Below are positions 1 through 7,743 of a stretch of DNA of 36,035 bases, piece after piece. How positions within the stretch are numbered: the stretch's first letter is position 1; every line of letters begins with the position of its first letter. The stretch covers positions 1 to 36,035 of the forward strand of contig CAKSNY010000029.1 of assembly GCA_934476455.1 (NCBI GenBank), given 5' to 3'. A model generated the notes under the pieces. It was not told where the DNA came from. It saw nothing but the letters and a program-made list of their open reading frames with translations, and did no database searches. Position numbers and translations under genes: made by a program. This DNA comes from an uncultured Clostridia bacterium. Lineage in GTDB: Bacteria > Bacillota > Clostridia > UMGS1883.

Positions 1-59
1 GATGTATATAGATACTTCGAGAGGTGAAGTTTGTTCGTAGCAAAAAGGCTGATAAACAC

Positions 60-88
60 AGAAAAATCGAATGTAATGAGATTTTTCT
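60..88. terminator. Possible weak hairpin at the left edge
   Basis: A 9-bp inverted repeat (AGAAAAATC at 60-68, GATTTTTCT at 80-88) with an 11-nt loop. It could end whatever gene lies to the left of the window. There is no clean U-tract and the stem is A/T-rich, so this is weak. Bases 1-59 and 89-177 show no gene that I can support; only short open stretches (stops near bases 27 and 39) enter from the left edge. Confidence 0.25.
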
Positions 89-177
89 ACCAAAACCGGG
101 TTTTTAAACTGTTTTGCAGTTACAAACTCTTTATTATAATCGCCTTTTTGCGTTCTGGACTTTTTTAACATCCCCTT

Positions 178-639
178 TTAATTATACATATTATTTTTTT
201 GCATATAATCGTAAATTGCCTTTCCGTGCTGCTGTTCTTCCTTTTGAATATGGTTAAGCGCATTTCTCAGCGGCTCCTGCGCAAATTCAAAAATGCACGT
301 ATCGTATAAATGCGAAGCCTCTTTCTCTGTCATAAGCAAATCGCTTGTAATATACAGGTCGTGCTTTTTTTCGTCCGTGTCGGCAAGGTCATACGTTTGC
401 GTGAAGCTTTTTTGCGCGGGGGACGCACCGCTTTGCCCGCCCTGCATAACGGTTTTTCCGTTTTCTATATCGCAAAGCGTTTCATAATGCCCGCGTTCGG
501 TTTTTGCAATCTCTTCGCAAAGCGTTTTAAGCTGTGCATCGTTTGCACTTTGCGCGTATTTTTCGTACTTTTCGGCACAAAGCTTTTCGGCATTTTTCAT
601 ATCCTTTACAAGCAGTTCTTCTTTTTTAGTAAGCTGCAT
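178..639 (-). CDS. CotF-like spore coat / ferritin-like helical protein
   Basis: A 153-residue all-helical protein resembling the CotF-type spore coat family (ferritin-like four-helix bundle). The pattern includes an early KNAEKLCAEKYEKYA helix, an ERGHYETL segment, and a C-terminal helix pair with EKEASHLYDTCIFEFAQ and IQKEEQQHGKAIYDYM. Acidic and His residues in the helices fit the ferritin-like fold, although metal binding in CotF-type proteins is not established. The start was placed at the ATG at 639 because GAGGTG lies a few bases upstream; the open frame runs further upstream to 768 but without support and into the ctsR operator. No signal peptide or membrane segment is seen. It is divergent from ctsR. 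The family assignment is by pattern recognition; a role in the coat of developing spores is inferred from the family. Confidence 0.72.
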   Translation of the reverse strand: MQLTKKEELLVKDMKNAEKLCAEKYEKYAQSANDAQLKTLCEEIAKTERGHYETLCDIENGKTVMQGGQSGASPAQKSFTQTYDLADTDEKKHDLYITSDLLMTEKEASHLYDTCIFEFAQEPLRNALNHIQKEEQQHGKAIYDYMQKNNMYN

Positions 640-706
640 TACAATCACCTCATCGGTATTTTTTCCGGGCGCGGAAAAAATATGTAAAAAATTTTTAAAA
701 AAAGTG

Positions 707-735
707 TTGACAAAACTTTTAAGTGGTGTTATATT
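707..735 (+). promoter_or_regulatory. Sigma-A promoter of the ctsR operon
   Basis: TTGACA at 707-712, a 17-bp spacer, and TATATT at 730-735, one base off consensus. It sits just upstream of the CtsR operator and about 50 bp before the ctsR start codon, so repressor bound at 738-760 would cover the transcription start. Confidence 0.8.
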
Positions 736-737
736 AA

Positions 738-760
738 AGTCAAAGATAGTCAAAGTCAAA
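738..760 (+). promoter_or_regulatory. CtsR operator (CtsR box)
   Basis: AGTCAAA (738-744), GAT, AGTCAAA (748-754) is an exact match to the known CtsR heptad direct repeat RGTCAAA-NAN-RGTCAAA. A third AGTCAAA (754-760) overlaps the second by one base, and a CTTGAC follows at 761-766. The box begins two bases after the -10, which fits autorepression of ctsR-mcsA-mcsB-clpC. Confidence 0.9.
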
Positions 761-782
761 CTTGACAAAGAGGTGTTTGGTT

Positions 783-1238
783 ATGAATATGAGTGACGCA
801 ATTGAAAAGCTGCTGCTTGATATGCTGCGCGAGGCGGGCGGAAACGTTGAAATACAGCGCAATACGCTTGCCGGCGAGCTTAACTGCGTGCCCAGTCAGA
901 TAAATTACGTTATACAAACGCGGTTTACCCCGGAACGCGGTTATACTATAGAAAGCAGGCGCGGCGGCGGCGGCGGCATCCGAATACGCTGTGTAACTGC
1001 CGACCGCTCCACCTATCCTATGCATATTGTAAATGCCGTGGGTGAAACGCTTTCCCGGCAAACAGCATACGTTTTCATAAGAAACCTTATAGATTACGAA
1101 TGTATAACAAAGCGCGAGGGGCGCCTTATGGCAGGGGCGCTCAGCGACAACGTTTTACCGTTTGAAGGAGGCGCGGCGCGCGACAAGATGCGCGCTTCCA
1201 TATTTAAAAATATGCTCACCAGCCTTTACGGAAGCTGA
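783..1238 (+). CDS. ctsR: CtsR, transcriptional repressor of class III heat-shock genes
   Basis: A 151-residue winged-helix repressor that binds tandem RGTCAAA heptads in front of clp genes. The N-terminal helix-turn-helix covers roughly residues 5-50. The Arg59-Arg60 pair is followed by the glycine loop GGGGG at 61-65, the wing that acts as thermosensor in characterised CtsR proteins. The C-terminal part is the dimerisation/McsB-interaction domain. The start ATG at 783 follows AAAGAGGTG at 767-775 with good spacing; an in-frame ATG at 789 is too far from it. It is first in the operon with mcsA, mcsB and clpC and has its own operator directly upstream, so it is autoregulated. In the family, heat or McsB/McsA activity relieves repression. 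Confidence 0.95.
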   Translation: MNMSDAIEKLLLDMLREAGGNVEIQRNTLAGELNCVPSQINYVIQTRFTPERGYTIESRRGGGGGIRIRCVTADRSTYPMHIVNAVGETLSRQTAYVFIRNLIDYECITKREGRLMAGALSDNVLPFEGGAARDKMRASIFKNMLTSLYGS

Positions 1239-1270
1239 TTTAAAATAAATCCGATGAAAGGAAGATTTTT

Positions 1271-1732
1271 ATGATTTGCGAAAAATGCGGAAAAAGAGAA
1301 GCAACGGTTTTATATACACAAATAATAAACGGGCATAAACAAACGCTGAACCTGTGCTCGCAATGTGCCGGTCAGGATTCTATTTTTGATAATTTCGGTT
1401 CGATGTTTTCGTTCGGCGGCTTCGGCGAGCCTGCCGCAAAACACTGCCCTGTATGCTCTATGACGCTTGCAGAGCTTACCAGAAGCGGAAAGATGGGCTG
1501 CGGCGAATGTTACAGAACGTTCCGCCCCCAGGCGGAGGCGCTTTTAAAGCGAATACACGGAAGCAGCACACACATAGAAGCGGAAGGCGCACCAAAGGAT
1601 ATACAGCCGCATAAAAAAGCCGAGCTTGATATTATGCGTGACAAGCTGAAGGAAGCGATTGAGTGCGAGGACTTTGAAACAGCCGCTTCACTTCGTGATG
1701 AAATACGCAAAAAAGAACAGGAGGGAAAGTAA
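1271..1732 (+). CDS. mcsA: McsA, zinc-finger activator of the McsB arginine kinase
   Basis: A 153-residue protein with four CxxC pairs (Cys3/6, Cys29/32, Cys59/62, Cys77/80) that form two zinc sites, followed by a C-terminal UVR motif (about residues 118-150, with DFETAASLRDEI). This is the complete McsA architecture. McsA stimulates McsB and takes part in the CtsR/ClpC stress circuit. The ribosome site AAAGGAAG precedes the ATG. The gene lies 32 bases after ctsR, and its stop is one base before the mcsB start, so translation is probably coupled. Confidence 0.93.
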   Translation: MICEKCGKREATVLYTQIINGHKQTLNLCSQCAGQDSIFDNFGSMFSFGGFGEPAAKHCPVCSMTLAELTRSGKMGCGECYRTFRPQAEALLKRIHGSSTHIEAEGAPKDIQPHKKAELDIMRDKLKEAIECEDFETAASLRDEIRKKEQEGK

Positions 1733-1733
1733 T

Positions 1734-2741
1734 ATGCCGCAGGTAAATGAAAACGATATAGCGCTTACAACACGTGTTCGCCTTGCGCGAAATATCAAAG
1801 GAAAACCTTTTCCCGAGCGCATAACGCGCGACGACGCCCTCGGAATTATAGATACCGTAAGCGAAGCTCTTTTCGGTTCGGTTCTTAAAGACGAGCTTAC
1901 GCTTTATAAAATGTGGGAGCTTTCCGACGCGCAGCGGCAGTCCCTTGTAGAACGCCACCTTATAAGCACAAACCTTGCGTCAAGCCGTATTCCGTCGGCG
2001 GCAATAATAAGCCGTGACGAAAGAATTTCGGTTATGATTAACGAGGAGGATCACATAAGATTACAGGTCTTCCGCCCCGGGCTTGACCCTGACAGCGCAT
2101 ATACCGAAGCCAAGCAGCTTATACGCCTTATCGGCGAAAAGGCAGTTTTCGACTATGACAAAAAATTCGGCTATCTTACAAGCTGTCCCACAAACGCCGG
2201 CACGGGTATGCGTGTTTCCGTAATGCTTCATCTGCCTGCGATAAGCATTACAAAAAGCATTGACCCGCTTTTAAAGTGGGCGGCAAATTCGGCAATGGCA
2301 GTGCGCGGTCTTTACGGCGAAGGCTCTGAGGTAAGCGGCGCACTTTTCCAGCTTTCAAACCAGCGTACTCTCGGAATAAGCGAAACGGATATTCTAAGGG
2401 CGTTTTCCTCCGCAGCGTGCGCACTTATAAGTGAGGAGCGCCGCCTGTGTGCGGAAATACTTCAAAATGATGCACCGAAGCTTACCGATAAATGTATGCG
2501 AAGCCTGGGAATTTTAAAAAATGCCTATATGATTTCAAGCAGCGAGGCAATGAGTATTGTTTCCGATGTTTGTATGGGAAACAATGCAGGCATAATAAAT
2601 AATATAAACACCGAAGCGCTTTACCGCAGACTTTTCGAAACAATGCCTGCGAGTATGCTTCTTAAAGATAATACACTTGACGCGCAAAAGCGCGATATAA
2701 AACGCGCAGAGATTTTGCAAAGCGCAATAAAGGAGGAATAA
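1734..2741 (+). CDS. mcsB: McsB, protein arginine kinase
   Basis: A 335-residue ATP:guanido phosphotransferase-fold kinase that phosphorylates protein arginines, marking proteins for ClpC:ClpP and inactivating CtsR. Visible motifs are the N-terminal ALTTRVRLARN, the catalytic-loop signature CPTNAGTGMRVSVMLHLP, NQRTLGISE, and near the C-terminus RDIKRA (about residues 320-325), which fits the RDxxRA phosphoarginine-binding allosteric motif of the family. GGAGG overlapping the end of mcsA supports the ATG at 1734. The N-terminus is about 20 residues shorter than in Bacillus McsB (roughly 360 aa); an in-frame upstream extension would lie inside mcsA and lacks a ribosome site. Confidence 0.94.
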   Translation: MPQVNENDIALTTRVRLARNIKGKPFPERITRDDALGIIDTVSEALFGSVLKDELTLYKMWELSDAQRQSLVERHLISTNLASSRIPSAAIISRDERISVMINEEDHIRLQVFRPGLDPDSAYTEAKQLIRLIGEKAVFDYDKKFGYLTSCPTNAGTGMRVSVMLHLPAISITKSIDPLLKWAANSAMAVRGLYGEGSEVSGALFQLSNQRTLGISETDILRAFSSAACALISEERRLCAEILQNDAPKLTDKCMRSLGILKNAYMISSSEAMSIVSDVCMGNNAGIINNINTEALYRRLFETMPASMLLKDNTLDAQKRDIKRAEILQSAIKEE

Positions 2742-2743
2742 CT

Positions 2744-5176
2744 ATGTCCATTGAAAACAGATTTACACCCAAAGCACAAAATGCCATTGCCCTTGCGCAG
2801 CAATGCGCCGAGGAAACCGGGTGCTCTTATGTGGGTACGGAACATCTTTTATACGGTCTTTTGGAAGAAGGCAGCGGCTTTGCCGCAAACTATCTTAAAG
2901 AGCTGGGCATCGAAAAAGATGCCCTGCGCGAAAAAATTATAGCATATAACGCAGGCTTTTCGGGAGGCAGCTTTGCGGGCTTTACGCCCAGAACAAGCCG
3001 CTGCATACAAAACAGCGTTGCCGAAGCGCATAAGTATCAAAGCGAATATATAGGCACAGAACACATCCTGCTTGCGCTTGCACGTGAAACGGACAGTGCC
3101 GCCTATAAAATACTTCTTTCTTTCGGTGCACCGCAAAATCTTTACCGGGAGCTTACCGCTGTTTTAAACGACGGCGGCAGCCATCAGGAAGGGCACGCCG
3201 GAAAGAAGAACACAAATACGCCCACGCTTGACCAGTTCGGCAAGGATCTTACCGATTTTGCAAAGGCTGGCAAGTTTGACCCCGTTATAGGTAGAAGCAA
3301 GGAAATTGAACGTGTAATTCAAATTCTTTCCAGACGTACAAAAAACAACCCCGTACTTTTGGGAGAGCCCGGTGTAGGTAAAACAGCCGTTGCCGAGGGG
3401 CTTGCACAGCAGATTGCCTCGGGAAATGTTCCCGAACCGCTCAAAAACAAACGTATTTTCTCGCTTGACCTTTCAAGCGTTATTGCCGGTGCGAAATACC
3501 GCGGCGAATTTGAGGAAAGGCTTAAAAAAGCCGTTGACGAGGTTATTGCGGCAGGCAATGTAATTCTTTTTGTTGATGAAATGCACACCATTATAGGCGC
3601 GGGCGCTGCCGAGGGCGCGATTGACGCCGCAAATATTTTAAAACCCTCTCTTGCGCGCGGCGAGCTTCAGCTTATAGGCGCTACAACACTTAACGAGTAC
3701 CGTAAATATATCGAAAAAGACGCAGCGCTTGAAAGGCGTTTTCAGCCTGTAACGGTAGGCGAGCCCACCGTGGACGAAACAATCCGGATTTTAAAGGGTA
3801 TACGCGAAAAGTACGAGGCACATCACGGCGTTAAAATATCTGACGAAGCTATCGAAGCTGCCGCAAAATTAAGCAGCCGATATATAACCGACCGTTTTCT
3901 TCCCGACAAAGCTATAGACCTTGTGGATGAGGCGTGCAGCCGCGTTCGTCTGGGTGCAATGACAGCGCCGCCCGATATAAAAGAGCTTGAAGAAAAAGCG
4001 CAGATGCTTGCCCACGAGAAAAAGCAGGCAGTTTCACATCAGGACTTTGAGAAGGCGGCTTCCATCCGTGACGAGGAGAAAACCCTTCAGGAGGAGCTTT
4101 CAAAAAAGCGGGAATTATGGAAAAACAGCACCAGTCAATCCGCCGGTGAAATAGGCGAGGACGATATATCCGAGGTTATTGCGGGATGGACGGGTATTCC
4201 CGTTAAAAAGCTTAAGGAGGAGGAAAGCGAAAGGCTCAAAAACCTTGAAAACGTGCTTCATCAGAGGGTTATCGGTCAGAATGAAGCTGTAAGCGCCGTT
4301 TCCCGCGCGATACGCCGCGGCAGGTTAGGGCTTAAAGACCCGAAAAGACCGATAGGGTCGTTCATATTCTTAGGACCCACCGGCGTAGGTAAAACCGAGC
4401 TTTCAAAAGCGCTTGCCGAGGCTTTGTTCGGCGATGAAAACGCACTTATCCGCGTTGATATGTCGGAATATATGGAAAAGCACTCTGTTTCAAAGCTTGT
4501 CGGATCGCCTCCGGGGTATGTGGGCTATGACGACGCGGGGCAGCTTACCGAAAAGGTGCGCCGCAAACCGTACAGTGTGATTCTTTTTGATGAAATAGAA
4601 AAAGCACATCCCGATGTATTTAACATTCTTTTGCAAATTCTTGACGACGGTATACTTACCGACAGCCAGGGACGAAAGGTTGATTTTAAAAACTGTGTTA
4701 TAATAATGACAAGCAATGTAGGGGCGCGCAGCATAACGCACCAGAAAACACTTGGCTTTAAAAGTAACCTTAAGGCAGAGGAAAGCGAAAAGCAGGAAAA
4801 CGATTCTATCCGCGAGGACGTTATGGAGGAGCTTAAGAAGATGTTCCGTCCGGAATTTTTGAACCGTGTTGACGATATAATCGTGTTCTCCCGCCTTTCC
4901 GAGGAGGAAATAAAAGAGATTGCGCGCGTTATGTTAAAATCGCTTGTAAAACGCCTTGAACAAAGCGACATAAAAGCAGAATTTGACGACAGCGCCGTAA
5001 GCCTTTTGGCAAAAGAGGGCTTTGACCCCGTATATGGTGCACGCCCGCTGCGCCGCGCAATTCAAAACAAGGTAGAAGACCTTTTCGCCGAAGAAATGCT
5101 TGATATGAAAATATCAAAGGGCGACAGCGTTATGGTTTCCGCCGAGGACGGAAAAATTGTAATAAGCAAAAACTAA
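2744..5176 (+). CDS. clpC: ClpC, AAA+ unfoldase of the Clp protease
   Basis: An 810-residue Hsp100 chaperone that unfolds substrates, including arginine-phosphorylated proteins, and feeds them to ClpP in the cytoplasm. Domain order: a double Clp N-repeat (about 1-145), AAA domain 1 with Walker A GEPGVGKT at 207-214, a middle domain containing a UVR-type segment (DFEKAASIRDEEK from 434) that marks ClpC rather than ClpA/ClpB, AAA domain 2 with Walker A GPTGVGKT at 544-551, and the C-terminal D2-small domain with GARPLRRAIQ. Length is normal for the family. AAAGGAGG precedes the ATG, and mcsB ends two bases before it. It is the last gene of the operon, closed by the palindromic terminator at 5198. 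Confidence 0.97.
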   Translation: MSIENRFTPKAQNAIALAQQCAEETGCSYVGTEHLLYGLLEEGSGFAANYLKELGIEKDALREKIIAYNAGFSGGSFAGFTPRTSRCIQNSVAEAHKYQSEYIGTEHILLALARETDSAAYKILLSFGAPQNLYRELTAVLNDGGSHQEGHAGKKNTNTPTLDQFGKDLTDFAKAGKFDPVIGRSKEIERVIQILSRRTKNNPVLLGEPGVGKTAVAEGLAQQIASGNVPEPLKNKRIFSLDLSSVIAGAKYRGEFEERLKKAVDEVIAAGNVILFVDEMHTIIGAGAAEGAIDAANILKPSLARGELQLIGATTLNEYRKYIEKDAALERRFQPVTVGEPTVDETIRILKGIREKYEAHHGVKISDEAIEAAAKLSSRYITDRFLPDKAIDLVDEACSRVRLGAMTAPPDIKELEEKAQMLAHEKKQAVSHQDFEKAASIRDEEKTLQEELSKKRELWKNSTSQSAGEIGEDDISEVIAGWTGIPVKKLKEEESERLKNLENVLHQRVIGQNEAVSAVSRAIRRGRLGLKDPKRPIGSFIFLGPTGVGKTELSKALAEALFGDENALIRVDMSEYMEKHSVSKLVGSPPGYVGYDDAGQLTEKVRRKPYSVILFDEIEKAHPDVFNILLQILDDGILTDSQGRKVDFKNCVIIMTSNVGARSITHQKTLGFKSNLKAEESEKQENDSIREDVMEELKKMFRPEFLNRVDDIIVFSRLSEEEIKEIARVMLKSLVKRLEQSDIKAEFDDSAVSLLAKEGFDPVYGARPLRRAIQNKVEDLFAEEMLDMKISKGDSVMVSAEDGKIVISKN

Positions 5177-5197
5177 GCTTTCCTATATTTTCAGGTG

Positions 5198-5243
5198 AAG
5201 GGGCTGTGGCTAAGTCAATTGACTTAGCCACAGCCCCTTTTTT
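5198..5243 (+). terminator. Strong intrinsic terminator after clpC
   Basis: A perfect 42-bp palindrome (5198-5239) with arm AAGGGGCTGTGGCTAAGTC plus two bases, running straight into TTTTTT. It ends the ctsR operon. The GGGGCTGTG base of the stem is shared with the terminator at 21769. Confidence 0.92.
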
Positions 5244-5296
5244 ATGTTGACAAAAACAGCATTATAAGTTAAACTAATTTCAAGGATGTGATACCA

Positions 5297-5788
5297 TTGA
5301 CAAGACGCGACAAACACAACTATTATCTTGATATTGCGCAAACCGTACTTGAACGCGGAACGTGCCTTCGCCGAAACTACGGCTCTATAATAGTAAAAAA
5401 CGACGAAATAATTTCCACCGGCTATACGGGCGCACCGCGCGGACGAAAAAACTGCATAGATTTGGGCTTTTGCCGCCGTCGGCAGCTTTGCGTGCCCAGG
5501 GGGGAAAGATACGAGCTTTGCCGCAGCGTTCACAGTGAGGCAAACGCCATAATAAGCGCACCGCGCCGCGATATGATAGGGGCTTCGCTTTATTTGTGCG
5601 GACGTGACTGTGATACCGGCGAGCTTGTACACGACGCTACAAGCTGCGCTATGTGCAAACGCCTTATAATAAATGCCGGCATATCATATGTAATTGTCCG
5701 CCGGAACGAAACGGAATATTCCGTGATAGACGTTCTTCACGATTGGATAGAATCCGACGACAGTCTCGGCGAAAAGCTTGGGTATTAG
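5297..5788 (+). CDS. Deoxycytidylate (dCMP) deaminase, ComEB type
   Basis: A 163-residue zinc-dependent cytidine/dCMP deaminase-fold enzyme, which would convert dCMP to dUMP for thymidylate synthesis. Motifs: GSIIVKNDEIISTGYTGAPRG, the zinc/catalytic His79-x-Glu81 (HSE rather than the usual HAE), and Cys117-x-x-Cys120 (TSCAMC, where most relatives have PCxxC). The extra Cys-rich stretch between 53 and 75 is typical of Clostridia dCMP deaminases. The start is TTG at 5297: AAGGATGTGAT, a near-perfect Shine-Dalgarno, ends just before it, whereas the in-frame GTG at 5288 lies inside that site. It stands alone after the clpC terminator. The substrate is assigned by family resemblance; a related nucleotide deaminase cannot be excluded. 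Confidence 0.87.
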   Translation: MTRRDKHNYYLDIAQTVLERGTCLRRNYGSIIVKNDEIISTGYTGAPRGRKNCIDLGFCRRRQLCVPRGERYELCRSVHSEANAIISAPRRDMIGASLYLCGRDCDTGELVHDATSCAMCKRLIINAGISYVIVRRNETEYSVIDVLHDWIESDDSLGEKLGY

Positions 5789-5822
5789 TAAACATTTTTT
5801 TGATTTCCTCATATTATGAATT

Positions 5823-5837
5823 AGGCTCTTTGAGCCT
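5823..5837 (+). terminator. Short hairpin between the deaminase and the DUF11 gene
   Basis: AGGCTC / GAGCCT with a TTT loop. No U-tract follows, so it may be a weak terminator of the deaminase gene or a 5' UTR hairpin of the next gene. Confidence 0.35.
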
Positions 5838-5879
5838 GATTTACCGAAACAAAGTTTTTGGCATAGGAGGAAATTTTAT

Positions 5880-6734
5880 ATGGCTACTTTTACCAATCAG
5901 GCAACGCTTTCCTATAACGGCGTTGACACCAATTCAAACGTTACAACGGGTGAGCTTTTGGAAACTTTAACAGCCACGAAAACAGCCGTTGATGACAGAT
6001 ACAGCGCAAACAATAATTTAACGTATATTATAAGCCTTGTAAACTCGGGCATAACACCTCTTTCAAATTTAACCGTAACGGATAACCTCGGAGCATATAC
6101 CTTTAACACGCAAACGCTTACGCCGCTTGATTATATTGCAGGCTCTGTAAGATACTATGTAAACGGCGTTTTGCAAACAGCGCCGACCGTGACAACGGAA
6201 AACGGCCTTGTCTTTACGGGGATAACCATTCCCGCAGGCGGAAATGCTTTAATTGCCTACGAGGCTTCACCAAACAGATTTGCCCCGCTTAGCGCGGAGG
6301 CACAAATTGAAAATACCGCCACAATTACCGGCGGCGGGCTTACGGCGCCGGTTACAGCACAGGAAACCGTGTCGGCGGCGGCGCTTTCCCAGCTTTCCAT
6401 CACAAAAGCTATCTGCCCCTCCGTTGTTACGGAAAACGGGCAGCTGACCTATACCTTTGTTATACAAAATACCGGCAATACAGCCATTACCGCAGCGGAC
6501 GACGTTATTGTGAGAGATACCTTTAACCCAATTTTAAACTCTATTGCCGTTACCTTTAACAATGCAGCATGGACAGAGGGCACAAACTACAGCTACAACA
6601 CGCAAACAGGGCTTTTCCAAACGCTTGCAAACCAGATAACGGTTCCCGCGGCAACCTATACGCAGGACGCGCAAACAGGCGCCTATACCGTAACACCGGG
6701 TGTAAGCACACTTGTAGTGACAGGAACAGTTTAA
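5880..6734 (+). CDS. DUF11-repeat protein without signal peptide
   Basis: A 284-residue Thr/Asn-rich protein of two DUF11-type beta-sandwich repeats. Repeat 1 (about 30-165) carries ATKTAVDDRYSANNNLTYII, NLTVTDNLGAYTF, and the NTATITGG end. Repeat 2 (about 173-284) carries SITKAICPSVVTENGQLTYT and VRDTFNPIL. DUF11 repeats normally occur in large secreted, wall-anchored proteins. Here there is no signal peptide, membrane segment or sorting motif, and the protein begins directly with MATFTNQATLSYNG. AGGAGG is well placed before the ATG. It is monocistronic between a weak hairpin and a strong one. The function is unknown; a spore- or surface-associated role is only a guess. Confidence 0.8.
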   Translation: MATFTNQATLSYNGVDTNSNVTTGELLETLTATKTAVDDRYSANNNLTYIISLVNSGITPLSNLTVTDNLGAYTFNTQTLTPLDYIAGSVRYYVNGVLQTAPTVTTENGLVFTGITIPAGGNALIAYEASPNRFAPLSAEAQIENTATITGGGLTAPVTAQETVSAAALSQLSITKAICPSVVTENGQLTYTFVIQNTGNTAITAADDVIVRDTFNPILNSIAVTFNNAAWTEGTNYSYNTQTGLFQTLANQITVPAATYTQDAQTGAYTVTPGVSTLVVTGTV

Positions 6735-6775
6735 AGGGTACAAAACCGTTTTTAAGGTCATAGTAATCTCTGTAA

Positions 6776-6809
6776 ATAAGCGGGCAGCCTTATACGGCTG
6801 CCCGCTTAT
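6776..6809. terminator. Terminator between the convergent DUF11 and metQ genes
   Basis: A 14-bp stem, ATAAGCGGGCAGCC / GGCTGCCCGCTTAT, with a 6-nt loop (6790-6795). It lies between two convergent genes. The flanks are T/A-rich (CATTTT on the plus side), so it probably serves both strands. Confidence 0.8.
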
Positions 6810-6860
6810 CATTTTAAAATACGGCTTCAAAACCAAAGATGTTTTCTTTTTTTATTGTTT

Positions 6861-7712
6861 TTAAAACATTGCTACAACTGCGCCGTTATACTTTTCTTCG
6901 ATGAAAGACTTAACCTTGTCTGTTTTAAGCGCTTCTATAAGAGCCTTTGTTTTGTCGGAATTTTCGTTACCCTTTTTAACCGCGATTATGTTTGCATATG
7001 TTTTTGCGGCGTCGCCGTCCACACTTTCCGTAGCAAGTGCGTCCGCAATTTTAAGACCTGCCTGTATAGCATAGTTACCGTTTATAACGGCAATCGACCC
7101 CTCGTCGCTGTTTTTAAGCTGTGCGGCAACCGTATCTGCCTGAACTGTCTGAATATTGTAGCCGCCGTTATCCTTAATATCAAGCGTTGTTACACCCTTT
7201 GCTGCGCTTGCACCGTCGGGAAGCTTTATAAGACCCTCCTGCTGCAAAAGAAGCAGTGCGCGTGTTTCGTTGCTGTCGTCGGCGGGGATTATAATTGTTG
7301 CGCCCTTTTTAAGCTCTTTAAGATCGCTTACGCCGTTTGAATAAATTCCGAAAGGCTCGTAATGAACATCCGCAACGCTTACAAGGTCTGTATTGTTAGA
7401 CTTGTTAAAACTGTCAAGATAGGGCTTATGCTGGAAATAGTTTGCGTCTATCTCTCCGTCCTGAAGTGCGGTGTTCGGAAGAACATAGTCATCATATGTC
7501 ACTATTTTAAGGGTGTATCCCTTTTCCTTAAGCGCGTCTTGAACCTGCTCTAATATTTCTGCGTGCGGCGTTGCGCTTGCACCTACTACGATTTCCTGTG
7601 TTTGTGCGGTGTTTTTGTCATTGTTATTGCTTTCTTCCTTTTTTTTCGAGCACCCGGCAAAAGCAAATACCGTAAGTGCAAGTGCTGTAAGAATTGATAC
7701 TGTTTTTTTCAT
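6861..7712 (-). CDS. metQ: MetQ, methionine-binding lipoprotein of the MetNIQ importer
   Basis: A 283-residue NlpA/MetQ-family substrate-binding lipoprotein. The N-terminus is MKKTVSILTALALTVFAFAG followed by Cys21, a clear lipobox, so the mature protein is anchored to the outer face of the membrane. A low-complexity Lys/Glu/Asn linker (22-40) follows, then the binding domain beginning EIVVGASATPHAEILEQV, with DGEIDANYFQHKPYL, typical of MetQ. It delivers methionine (D- or L-) to MetI/MetN. AGAAAGAGG precedes the ATG. It is the third gene of metN-metI-metQ. Related NlpA proteins can bind methionine derivatives, so ligand specificity is inferred. Confidence 0.93.
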   Translation of the reverse strand: MKKTVSILTALALTVFAFAGCSKKKEESNNNDKNTAQTQEIVVGASATPHAEILEQVQDALKEKGYTLKIVTYDDYVLPNTALQDGEIDANYFQHKPYLDSFNKSNNTDLVSVADVHYEPFGIYSNGVSDLKELKKGATIIIPADDSNETRALLLLQQEGLIKLPDGASAAKGVTTLDIKDNGGYNIQTVQADTVAAQLKNSDEGSIAVINGNYAIQAGLKIADALATESVDGDAAKTYANIIAVKKGNENSDKTKALIEALKTDKVKSFIEEKYNGAVVAMF

Positions 7713-7743
7713 TTATAAAACCTCTTTCTATATAAAATTTTAA

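Noticed and set aside
1..59. Possible 3' end of a gene entering from the left edge
   Set aside because: Two short open stretches end at about bases 27 and 39, but neither can be tied to a product.
681..710. Sigma-K/E-like promoter (CATATTTT) for the CotF-like gene on the minus strand
   Set aside because: The -10-like match is short and no -35 element lies at proper distance; not enough to call.
3076..3091. parS-like sequence GCTTGCACGTGAAACG inside clpC
   Set aside because: Three mismatches from the parS consensus and one half-site degraded; likely chance around a CACGTG core.
4525..4971. Open frame antisense to clpC
   Set aside because: Fully covered by the second AAA domain of ClpC; composition is that of an antisense shadow.
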